DNA of 64,000 bases from Geothrix sp. (GTDB lineage Bacteria > Acidobacteriota > Holophagae > Holophagales > Holophagaceae): the NCBI RefSeq assembly GCF_030219325.1, contig NZ_CP126625.1, forward strand, positions 2,220,857-2,284,856, in the 5' to 3' direction. The stretch's first letter is position 1; the number at the start of each line of letters is the position of its first letter. The notes under the pieces are model-generated. The model was given only the letters and a program-made list of their open reading frames with translations, made no database searches and had not been told where the DNA came from. Of this stretch, positions 43,506 through 50,288 are shown piece by piece. The translations under genes and the position numbers were made by a program.

Positions 43506-44585
43506 CTACTTGCTCCCCTGGACGGCTTCTGCGCCCATGCCGTTACGCAGCGAGTTCTGTCCGGCCACCACGATGGACTCGTTCCCGGCGAGGCCGGAGC
43601 GCACCTGGATGCTGCGCCCGTACACGGCGCCCACTTCCACGCGCTTGGAGTAGACCCGTTGCTGGTCGGGGAAGTAATGGAACACCTGGGTGGCGCCCTG
43701 CGGGTCGCGCACGATGGCTTCGGATGGAAGGGTGAGCATGTCCAGGTGCTGCGCCCCGGTGATGGAGACCTCGGCGACCATGCCGATCTTGAGCTCGCGT
43801 TGAGGATTGGGGACGCTGACCCGGGCCATGTAGGTGCGCGTCGCCGGGTCGGCCGAGACGTTCACCACCCGCACGGTGCCCTGGAAGGAACGGCCAGGCA
43901 GCGCGGGGATCGTGATCGAGGCGGACTGCCCCACCTTCACAAGCCTCACATCGGTCTCAGGAATTCCGACGTTCACCTCGATGGGGTCCAGCTGCGCGAT
44001 TTCGAAGACGGGCTGACCCGCGCCCACCATGACGCCAGGCTCCAGCATCCGCCGCGCGATGAAGCCATTGATGGGCGCGACAAGACGGGCCTCGGCCAGG
44101 TTCTTGCGAGCCACGCCTTCCCCGGCGATCGCCTGCTGAAGCTGCTGGCGGGAGGCATCCCGGGCGGCGGTGAATTTCGCGAAATCGTTGGGCGCCAGGC
44201 TCTGGCTGTCGAACAGCTGCCTCATGCGGCGGAATTCCTGTTCGGCCTGGTCTGCGCCTGCTTTAGCGGCCGCCACCTGGGCACGGGCGGCTTCCAGGGC
44301 ATGGGTGAGGTTTTCGGAATCCAGGGTGGCGAGGGTCTGTCCCTTCCTCACCGGCTCGCCTTCCCGCAGAAGGACCTGGATCGCCCGACCCGGTACCTGG
44401 AAAGCCACCATGGAAGATCCACCCTGGGGCATCAGGGTGCCGCTCACGCCGATGCGTTCGAGTTCCTGGACCCGGGTGGGCTGGGCCACCACGATGTTGG
44501 CCTTGGCGGATTCGGCGGCTTCCCGATGGGTTCCGCAGGCCAGGATCAGGCAGAGGGGAGAAAGGATGAGAAGGTTGCGTTGCAT
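43506..44585 (-). CDS. RND periplasmic adaptor (membrane fusion) lipoprotein
   Basis: 359 aa from ATG 44585 (AGGAG 5 nt upstream). The lipobox LILAC follows a short signal peptide. The biotinyl-lipoyl halves are GRAIQVLLREGEPVRKGQTLATLDSE and RLVAPINGFIARRMLEPGVMVGAGQP, flanking a coiled-coil hairpin (AARAQVAAAKAGADQAEQEF). Beta-barrel and membrane-proximal domains follow. It would bridge the pump and the TolC-like part of the protein encoded 2 nt downstream. It is the second gene of a sigma-54-type operon starting with a STAS gene. Confidence 0.93.
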   Translation of the reverse strand: MQRNLLILSPLCLILACGTHREAAESAKANIVVAQPTRVQELERIGVSGTLMPQGGSSMVAFQVPGRAIQVLLREGEPVRKGQTLATLDSENLTHALEAARAQVAAAKAGADQAEQEFRRMRQLFDSQSLAPNDFAKFTAARDASRQQLQQAIAGEGVARKNLAEARLVAPINGFIARRMLEPGVMVGAGQPVFEIAQLDPIEVNVGIPETDVRLVKVGQSASITIPALPGRSFQGTVRVVNVSADPATRTYMARVSVPNPQRELKIGMVAEVSITGAQHLDMLTLPSEAIVRDPQGATQVFHYFPDQQRVYSKRVEVGAVYGRSIQVRSGLAGNESIVVAGQNSLRNGMGAEAVQGSK

Positions 44586-44610
44586 GGATACTCCTGAATT
44601 TGGAAAAGGG

Positions 44611-44895
44611 TCAATCTTTGGAAAGGGATTCGACTTCTTCAATGACGGCTTCGATGAATGGGGTCGGGCCCTGCAGCGAGCACCCGGTTCGGCGCATGGC
44701 CGCGAGCATGGCCTTGCCGTGGGCGTCCACGAAGGAGACCTCGGACAAGTCCACGAGCACTCCCCAGTGGCCGGGGATTCGGGGGGAAACGTCCATCCAA
44801 ACCCTGAAGAGTTCGTCCACCCACGGATGAATGAGCTTTCCCTCCAGGCGCAGCCGCACCGCCTCCGGTTCGTTTTCAACATGGATTCTCAGCAC
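44611..44895 (-). CDS. Small STAS-domain protein
   Basis: 94 aa from GTG 44895 (GGAGG 6 nt upstream). The fold pattern is that of STAS/anti-anti-sigma proteins: LRLEGKL, then WGVLVDLSEVSFVDAHGKAML and a last helix. The usual phosphorylatable Ser/Thr in D-S-x-G is replaced (DAHGK), so SpoIIAA-type switching is unlikely. It is the first gene of the efflux operon, 26 nt before the adaptor. A truncated copy of its 5' end occurs before the lipoprotein gene at 47077-47154. Confidence 0.78.
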   Translation of the reverse strand: MLRIHVENEPEAVRLRLEGKLIHPWVDELFRVWMDVSPRIPGHWGVLVDLSEVSFVDAHGKAMLAAMRRTGCSLQGPTPFIEAVIEEVESLSKD

Positions 44896-44924
44896 ACGGG
44901 ACCTCCATTCCTGGAGTCCTTAGG

Positions 44925-44940
44925 GCACACCCGATGCCAA
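44925..44940 (-). promoter_or_regulatory. Sigma-54 promoter P1 (STAS-efflux operon)
   Basis: Minus strand TTGGCATCGGGTGTGC: GG (44938-44937) and GC (44926-44925) are separated by 10 nt. The predicted start near 44913 is 7 nt before the STAS ribosome site. It matches P2 at 14 of 15 positions from TGGCATC onward, and begins with the same TGGCATC as P3. The A/T-rich tract upstream (44941-44975) could bend DNA between the operator and the promoter. Confidence 0.75.
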
Positions 44941-45025
44941 TTTGACGAATCCTTTTAAGTTCTATTATTTGTGCGCTTTCAACATTGTCCTCTCTCTCGA
45001 CAGGACGACGACCTCGTCACATCGA

Positions 45026-45057
45026 GACGACATGGAGTCTCGCGACTTTATTTCGTC
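45026..45057. promoter_or_regulatory. Operator-like inverted repeat upstream of P1
   Basis: Imperfect 14-bp arms (GACGACATGGAGTC and GACTTTATTTCGTC) with a 4-nt spacer TCGC. Its centre is about 104 bp upstream of the P1 -24 GG. It is the degenerate counterpart of the perfect element at 47286-47317 and overlaps the stop codon of a regulator remnant exactly as that element overlaps the intact regulator's stop. Confidence 0.65.
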
Positions 45058-45200
45058 ACATGGCTCGGCCGAGGTTCAGCCGCTTCGTCTTGGCGTGAAA
45101 AGTCGTGCGATGCAGGCCCTGTGAGCAGCAGCGCCATCGGCTCCACCCACCTCGCCGACACTCGCATTCAGGGCCGCCTGGATGCGCTGGCTTTTCACAT
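45056..45200 (-). pseudogene. Frameshifted remnant of a sigma-54 activator DNA-binding tail
   Basis: On the minus strand one frame gives RIQAALNASVGEVGGADGAA and, after a 1-nt deletion, the next gives GLHRTTFHAKTKRLNLGRAM then TGA. The intact activator at 47316-48989 ends [20 protein letters not shown], then [18 protein letters not shown] and DREK. The match covers the Fis-type helix-turn-helix and then stops; 45201-45244 holds nothing else I can assign. This is the tail of a second regulator gene left upstream of the efflux operon. Confidence 0.75.
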
Positions 45201-45244
45201 TCCCGAGCAACCTGCAGATGCCCTCTTTGGCGGCGGCCCTTCCG

Positions 45245-46540
45245 TCAGAACTGGAAGGGATGCCCCACCATCATCTGCACTGCGGTCTGCTCCGGGGAAT
45301 GGACGAAATCGACCCGCGCGATCAGGCCCTTGACCTGGAACCGCACACCCAGCCCGACATCCCATTTGAGGGCGCTGGACCACTGCACAAACTGCCAGGA
45401 AGGGGCGACCCGGCCCGCCTCGACGAAGGCCACAAACTGGACCCATTGAACGCCGATCCGGCGCTGGATCCAAGGCAGGTGCTCGAAGGGATTCCAGGCT
45501 GGAATGACGCGGTACTCTGCTGCCGCGCAGGCGGCGGCCTTGTCGCTGAAGCGCTCGGCGGGATAACCGCGCAGGCGCCACAAACCACCCAGGGTGGCAC
45601 CTGCGTAGCCCGGGGGGCCATGGCGAACGGTGCCGTCCGGATTGGTTTCCCAGGTGGGCGAATAGGCCGTCCAGACATCCAGGGCCAGCACCTGTTGGCG
45701 GATCACTGCAGACTGGGCGAGGGGGTGGTACCAGTCAGCCTCCCCTTCCACCACGGTCCAGGAGCCAGAACTGCCGACCGCGCCCCAATCACGTGAGACC
45801 CGGACGCGCATCGATCCGCCCCGGGTCGGGTTGTCCGGGTAGTCCCGGTTGTCCCAGAAGATCGATCCATCCAGGCCGCTGGTCCGGCGCGTGGAGTGGA
45901 TGTCGGCCTCAGAGCTGGCCACCCGCAGGGAACGGTAGAACGGCTGCAGTTCCAGGAAGGTCTTCCCGCTCTCCAGGGGATTCCATGAATCCCCGCCGCT
46001 GGCTCCGGAGACCGGCAGGCCGTCCACGAACTGGTACCGACTGACGGTCTGGTCCCGGCCGTGCCCGAGGGGAAGCAGGTACTTGAACCGCAGCCGCGTG
46101 AAGGTGTCCTGGCCGCTGCCGGTGAGGTAGTTGTCCGAATGGGAATCGTTGCTGCCGGGGCGTTCGTTCGGGTAGGCCGGGTTTCCCCCCACGTAGGCGC
46201 GGTTGTCGGCGAAAGAGCCCAGTGAGACCCAGGGATCCAGGAACAGGCGCTCCGTGCCAGGCATCCGGATGTCACGGCCCATGAAAAAGCCCATCACCGA
46301 CCCCTTGCTGCCGGCCATGACCGTGGCCAGCACCCGCGCCTGCGGCTGGGGATAGCCAAACCGGAAGGTGCTGTAGCCTGCGGCCGCGCCAAAGAATTCG
46401 CTGTAGAAGGCGAAGGGCACGCTCACCGCCTGGTCAGTTTCGGCCGTCGCTGGGACCATCTGTGGTTCCTCGGCAGGCCCCGCGAAGGCGCAGGTGCAGA
46501 GCGCGCCTAGGAGCAGGGAGTGCAATGGCCGAATGAGCAT
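45245..46540 (-). CDS. Omp85/BamA-like outer-membrane barrel without POTRA domains
   Basis: About 431 aa from ATG 46540, which yields the signal peptide MLIRPLHSLLLGALCTCAFA-GP; TTG 46582, overlapping the lipoprotein stop, is the alternative. The body resembles the C-terminal bacterial surface antigen (D15) barrel: GFFMGRDIRMPGTERLFLDP, IFWDNRDYPDNPTRGGSMRV, and the loop L6-like LGGLWRLRGYPAERFSDKAA (RGY). It ends MMVGHPFQF with terminal Phe. No POTRA repeats precede it. It is likely an outer-membrane channel or lipoprotein partner and is coupled to the lipoprotein gene upstream. Confidence 0.75.
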   Translation of the reverse strand: MLIRPLHSLLLGALCTCAFAGPAEEPQMVPATAETDQAVSVPFAFYSEFFGAAAGYSTFRFGYPQPQARVLATVMAGSKGSVMGFFMGRDIRMPGTERLFLDPWVSLGSFADNRAYVGGNPAYPNERPGSNDSHSDNYLTGSGQDTFTRLRFKYLLPLGHGRDQTVSRYQFVDGLPVSGASGGDSWNPLESGKTFLELQPFYRSLRVASSEADIHSTRRTSGLDGSIFWDNRDYPDNPTRGGSMRVRVSRDWGAVGSSGSWTVVEGEADWYHPLAQSAVIRQQVLALDVWTAYSPTWETNPDGTVRHGPPGYAGATLGGLWRLRGYPAERFSDKAAACAAAEYRVIPAWNPFEHLPWIQRRIGVQWVQFVAFVEAGRVAPSWQFVQWSSALKWDVGLGVRFQVKGLIARVDFVHSPEQTAVQMMVGHPFQF

Positions 46541-46578
46541 ATGAAGGCGTCCGTGTCCAGGCGGGGGATGGCTCGGTA

Positions 46579-47076
46579 TCAATGCTTCGACATGGAGTCG
46601 GATGAGGTGTGGTCGACCCCGATATGAGGTGGCACGAGATCGAGGAGCCCCGCCAACGTGGGTTCATTCGCCACTCCCTGGATCGGATCGATCTGGTATG
46701 GAATTTCGGCACGCCCGGACCAAAGCTTCCGCGAGGTGGGTCGATCAAACATCTCCATGATCGTGATCCGAGAGCGGGGGGTTGGCTCCTCGGTGAAGGT
46801 GGTGAGGACGATTCGCACATCCGCTTCCTGATGCGGGGCCTGCTGGTAGCCCTTCTCCATGAGCCGGTCGGACACCAGTGACTTCAACTCGTCGAAGGGG
46901 ATGGGACGCATGTTCCAGATGTAGAGCGCGGGATCTGGCTGACCGTCGATGCTGAAAGTCCTCGAAGAGGTGAGGCGGTCCTTCTCGAGAGCGGTTCCCG
47001 TGAAATCAGGTCCCCGGCAGGACAGCAGGGCCTCGAGCAGGAGCAGCGCCAATAGAAATGCCACAAACCGGAGCAT
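46579..47076 (-). CDS. Lipoprotein paired with the Omp85-like barrel
   Basis: 165 aa from ATG 47076. The signal peptide MLRFVAFLLALLLLEALLSC ends in the lipobox ALLSC. The mature part has a segment LKSLVSDRLMEKGYQQAPHQ followed by EADVRIVLTTFTEE, resembling DUF4136-type lipoproteins (a conserved late D-x-x-V/I strand). Function unknown. It lies under promoter P2, and its stop meets the barrel gene, suggesting a periplasmic or outer-membrane complex of the two. Confidence 0.65.
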   Translation of the reverse strand: MLRFVAFLLALLLLEALLSCRGPDFTGTALEKDRLTSSRTFSIDGQPDPALYIWNMRPIPFDELKSLVSDRLMEKGYQQAPHQEADVRIVLTTFTEEPTPRSRITIMEMFDRPTSRKLWSGRAEIPYQIDPIQGVANEPTLAGLLDLVPPHIGVDHTSSDSMSKH

Positions 47077-47154
47077 GATCCGCCCAACTGGGTGTCGAGG
47101 CACATTCGCCAGCTGTACGGCATCTTGGTGATTCTCAATGTGGATTCGCAGCAC
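47077..47154 (-). pseudogene. Truncated 5' end of a STAS gene
   Basis: From GTG 47154 (GGAG 7 nt upstream) the frame reads MLRIHIENHQDAVQL, against MLRIHVENEPEAVRL in the STAS protein at 44611-44895, then diverges and runs into the lipoprotein start. If translated it would put a hydrophilic extension before the lipoprotein signal peptide, so it is better read as a leftover after recombination, possibly acting as a leader that loads ribosomes. Confidence 0.6.
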
Positions 47155-47182
47155 CCAGGTTCTCCAGTCAGGGAGTCCCTGG

Positions 47183-47197
47183 GCACACCTGATGCCA
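47183..47197 (-). promoter_or_regulatory. Sigma-54 promoter P2 (lipoprotein-barrel operon)
   Basis: Minus strand TGGCATCAGGTGTGC: GG (47196-47195), 10 nt, GC (47184-47183). Predicted start near 47171. Differs from P1 at one position over the same 15 bases. Confidence 0.75.
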
Positions 47198-47285
47198 CAT
47201 TTTCATTCACCACTTAAGCTGTTGTTTTATTTTGCCTTAGCCGTGATGTCCCCTGCCAAAGCCAATGACGACACGGCCTCAGCGA

Positions 47286-47317
47286 GACGAAATGAAGTCT
47301 GGCGACTTCATTTCGTC
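47286..47317. promoter_or_regulatory. Perfect operator-like inverted repeat upstream of P2
   Basis: Two perfectly complementary 14-bp arms, GACGAAATGAAGTC and its inverse, with a 4-nt spacer TGGC. Centre about 105.5 bp upstream of the P2 -24 GG. It overlaps the stop codon of the sigma-54 activator gene, which is the obvious candidate to bind it. A terminator role is less likely because the arms are not GC-rich and no T-run follows. Confidence 0.75.
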
Positions 47318-48989
47318 ACTTCTCCCGGTCTAGCCCGAGTCGCTTCATCTTGGAGTGCAGGGTCGTGCGTTTCAGGCCAAGGCGCGCCGCAGCACCGTCG
47401 GGTCCGCCCACCGCGCCACCACTTGCCTTCAGGGCCTCCAGAATGCCCTGGCGTTCAAGGTCCTCGAAGGTCTGGGCGGTGGTCATCGGAGACGATTCCG
47501 CCGGAAGGACCATCTCACTCATGGGTACGTGTAGATCCGGGCCTGGGCTGAGGATCACGGATCGTTCCACCAGGTTCTGCAACTCCCGGATGTTGCCAGG
47601 CCAAGGCCAGCGGACCAGGAATTCCATGGTCTCCCCCGGGATGCGCTCGATGCGCCTGTCCATGGCCCTGGCGAATTTCTGGGTGAAATAGCGGACCAGG
47701 TTGGGGATGTCCTCCTTGCGGTCACGCAGGGGTGGAACCCGGACGGGGAACACGTTCAGGCGGTAGAACAGGTCCCGCCGGAAGCCCCCGCTCTCGACCA
47801 TCTGGGCCAGATCCTGGTGGGTGGCGGCGATGAGCCGCACATCGACGTGGAGGGTCCGAGTGCTGCCCAGGCGCTCGAACTCGCGCTCCTGAAGGGCGCG
47901 CAGAAGCTTCGGCTGGAGTTCCAGGGGCAGGTCACCGATCTCGTCCAGGAAGAGGGAGCCCAGGTGGGCCAGCTCGAACCGGCCCACCTTGCGGGCGATG
48001 GCCCCGGTGAAGGCTCCCCGCTCGTGGCCGAACAGTTCGCTCTCCACCAGGCCCAAGGGGATGGCCGAGCAATTGAGCTTCACGAAGGTGCGCCCCTTCC
48101 GCCGGCTGCGCTCATGGATGGCTCGGGCCAGCAGTTCCTTGCCTGTGCCCGTCTCCCCGAGCAGGAGTACCGTGGCATCTGAAGGAGCCACCGTCTCGAT
48201 CTGCTGCAGAACTTTCCTGAACGAGGCACTGGCGCCGACCATCTCCTGAGTCGCGAAGTCCTGGGCAACCTCCGCCTCCAGGTACAGCTTCTCTTCGACA
48301 AGCTTGTCCCGGGAATGCCGGATGTCCTGGAAGGTCATGGCATTGTCCAGAGCGAGGGCGATCTGACCCGCAACGAGTTCCAGCAGCCGCAGGGTGGGGC
48401 CCTGGAACGCGTTCTCTCGTTGGCTCCCCAGGCTCATCACTCCGAGCGCCCTGCCTTTGGAATGCAATGGAATGGAGCACATGGATTGGATGCGCTCCTG
48501 CTTGGCCACCCGGACGATTTCGGGTTGAGGGAGGGCGGCAATCTGCTCCGGCCCGAAGATGACGATCTGTTTCCCTTCCTTGTCACTGAGAATCCGTTCA
48601 AGGGATTCAGGAATCTGGTCCCCGATCCTGTACTGCCCTCTGGACCCCGGGAAATCCACGAACCGAAGGCACTCCATGGCGCCACTCGGTTCCGTGGTGC
48701 TGAGGCTCATGAACTGGTGGTGGGTGCGCTCCCAGATGGCCGTGGAGATGGCCATGAAGAGCTGCTCCGGATCCAGGTTGTTCAACAGCAATTGGTTGAT
48801 GTGCAACACCAGGTTCTGCTCGTCGCGTTCCTGCGTCAGCTCGTCCAATCGGCGACGGAGCTCCTGGAGCACCATCAGTCTGCGCGATGTGGCTCGCCCC
48901 CCGCGATTGCCAGCGGGTCTCTCTCCTCCCGCATTCTGGCGCGGGCGTCGCCCCTGGCGGGAGGCGGGTGGCACGTGATCGTCTTGCAT
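47316..48989 (-). CDS. GAF-domain sigma-54-dependent transcriptional activator
   Basis: 557 aa in the FhlA/NorR-like layout. A basic N-terminal extension is followed by a GAF domain (about 60-215, [20 protein letters not shown] to [18 protein letters not shown]). The AAA+ sigma-54 domain has Walker [21 protein letters not shown] near 275, [15 protein letters not shown] near 320-329 and [20 protein letters not shown]. The Fis-type helix-turn-helix (about 507-557) ends [22 protein letters not shown] domain instead of a receiver implies control by a ligand or redox signal rather than phosphorylation. It is surrounded by three sigma-54-type promoters with shared operator elements (P1, P2, P3), its probable regulon. 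Its own promoter was not identified in the divergent 500-bp region. Confidence 0.93.
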   Translation of the reverse strand: MQDDHVPPASRQGRRPRQNAGGERPAGNRGGRATSRRLMVLQELRRRLDELTQERDEQNLVLHINQLLLNNLDPEQLFMAISTAIWERTHHQFMSLSTTEPSGAMECLRFVDFPGSRGQYRIGDQIPESLERILSDKEGKQIVIFGPEQIAALPQPEIVRVAKQERIQSMCSIPLHSKGRALGVMSLGSQRENAFQGPTLRLLELVAGQIALALDNAMTFQDIRHSRDKLVEEKLYLEAEVAQDFATQEMVGASASFRKVLQQIETVAPSDATVLLLGETGTGKELLARAIHERSRRKGRTFVKLNCSAIPLGLVESELFGHERGAFTGAIARKVGRFELAHLGSLFLDEIGDLPLELQPKLLRALQEREFERLGSTRTLHVDVRLIAATHQDLAQMVESGGFRRDLFYRLNVFPVRVPPLRDRKEDIPNLVRYFTQKFARAMDRRIERIPGETMEFLVRWPWPGNIRELQNLVERSVILSPGPDLHVPMSEMVLPAESSPMTTAQTFEDLERQGILEALKASGGAVGGPDGAAARLGLKRTTLHSKMKRLGLDREK

Positions 48990-49182
48990 GGGACATCCTT
49001 CTCCGGGGTTATATCACCGAGGATGGATCGAGATCCAGAAACCCCTTGTGTCGACCCGCCTCGCCACCGAGCCAGAAGGGGGTCGCTGCTGCAAGCCTAC
49101 AGCCACACCGCAGGGAACGGGACCGATGCGCCGGGTCGGGGTGGGCGTCGGAACAGCCCTCCGAGACATGCTGTCGACCCGT

Positions 49183-49215
49183 GACGAAATAGAGTCGTCG
49201 CGACGAAATCCAGCC
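49183..49215. promoter_or_regulatory. Operator-like element upstream of P3
   Basis: Contains GACGAAATAGAGTC at 49183-49196 and a second GACGAAAT at 49202-49209, here in direct rather than inverted orientation, around the palindrome CGTCGCGACG. Its centre is about 105 bp upstream of the P3 -24 GG, the same distance as at P1 and P2. It also lies in the divergent region of the activator gene and could mediate autoregulation. Confidence 0.55.
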
Positions 49216-49302
49216 TCCAAATCGCTTACCAGTCGACGGCACGCAACCCACTTATGCCGGTTAAGCGTTGTTTTATTGATTGTTATAAATTCAATCCTGG
49301 CT

Positions 49303-49317
49303 TGGCATCCGACCTGC
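49303..49317 (+). promoter_or_regulatory. Sigma-54 promoter P3 (channel-patatin operon) and leader
   Basis: TGGCATCCGACCTGC on the plus strand: GG (49304-49305), 10 nt, GC (49316-49317). Predicted start near 49329. About 165 nt of leader follow before ATG 49494. They include an orphan GGAGG at 49340-49344 at the same distance from the promoter as the STAS ribosome site is from P1, and a short unassigned frame. The rest of 48990-49182 shows no gene. Confidence 0.7.
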
Positions 49318-49493
49318 TCTTACGGCACCGACTCGATTTGGAGGTGAGGTGTGGGGCAGAGATGCGAGGGAAGCCTGACGAACCGCGGGGGGAGCCTCTG
49401 GCCGCGAATTCAGGAGTGGGATGCGACTGCTGGGTTGCGGGTTCTGCCGCTGACCTGGGCAAGGACTGGACATGCCCCGGATCGAGAATCCCC

Positions 49494-50288
49494 ATGCGAA
49501 TGATTCCAGCGGCCATGGTCGCGACTTTTCTCTCGGCGGCCAGCCTCCTGGCGGCTGATCTCACCCTCACCCAGACCAGCACAGGCCCCGGCCATGGGGG
49601 GGAGCAGACCCAGCTCTGGTCAGCCCGGTTCATGCGGATCAACCAGCCGGGCAGCCAAGCTGATTTTCTGGTCGATTTCACTCAGGGAGTCTCCTACACC
49701 ATCGACCACCACAAGAAGCTCATCCAGAAGATGAGCTGGGATGACCTCGAAATCGCGGCAGAAGCCTCCATGGAGAAGCTGAGGAAGCTGCCGCCTCTGG
49801 TCCTGACGCTGATGGGTGTCAACGATGTCACCGTGACTGTGGAGGAGCGAGGTTCCGAAATCTTCCTCGGGCGCGAGTGCCGCAGGTGGAGGATCACCAT
49901 GGGTCCCATGGTCATCGAGAGCAGCAACGACCCCTCGGTCGATCCCCCGGTGCCCGCGATCCCCTATCAGCGCTTCCTCAGGCTTCATACCGCCCTCGGC
50001 CAACTGCCATCCAATGCTGCCTTGGCGCGCAAAGCTGGTGAGGAACTGTCCAAGGTACAGGGCATCGCCTTGAATTACCGCATCGCGCTCCCCCTCGCGG
50101 GACAGCTGACGATGACCACCACTCGCCTTGAGGAAGGGCCCATTCCTCCCTCGGCCTTCGACCTGCCCGTGGACTACCAAGTGGAGGACACCGGCAAGAA
50201 GCTGCGGGAGAACCTAGTCGCGATCGGTCCTTCAGGGTCTGGCCGTCCTGTGGCGGAAAGGCAGGTCCGGTCATGTTCAGGGATCTGA
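49494..50288 (+). CDS. Periplasmic protein, DUF4412-like
   Basis: 264 aa from ATG 49494; upstream in-frame codons would bury the signal peptide (AAMVATFLSAASLLAADLTL, cleavage LLA-AD). After it, WSARFMRINQPGSQADFLVD and QGVSYTIDHHKKLIQKMSWD resemble the DUF4412 pattern of a metal/lipid-carrier-like fold (an M-R-I strand, then a Y-x-I-D-x-x-x-K-x strand). FDLPVDYQVE ends the domain. Function unknown. It is the first gene under P3 and overlaps the channel gene by 16 nt. Confidence 0.6.
   Translation: MRMIPAAMVATFLSAASLLAADLTLTQTSTGPGHGGEQTQLWSARFMRINQPGSQADFLVDFTQGVSYTIDHHKKLIQKMSWDDLEIAAEASMEKLRKLPPLVLTLMGVNDVTVTVEERGSEIFLGRECRRWRITMGPMVIESSNDPSVDPPVPAIPYQRFLRLHTALGQLPSNAALARKAGEELSKVQGIALNYRIALPLAGQLTMTTTRLEEGPIPPSAFDLPVDYQVEDTGKKLRENLVAIGPSGSGRPVAERQVRSCSGI

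Noticed and set aside
40666-43653. A 995-codon open frame on the plus strand opposite the RND gene
   Set aside because: It mirrors the RND coding frame in high-GC DNA; the translation is Asp/His/Gly-rich with no domain, and the RND protein on the other strand is unmistakable.
49030-49180. A third regulator-tail remnant upstream of P3, suggested by RVGVGVGTALRDML on the plus strand
   Set aside because: Similarity to the activator tail is too weak and lacks the KRTT-x-H-x-K core seen in the accepted remnant.
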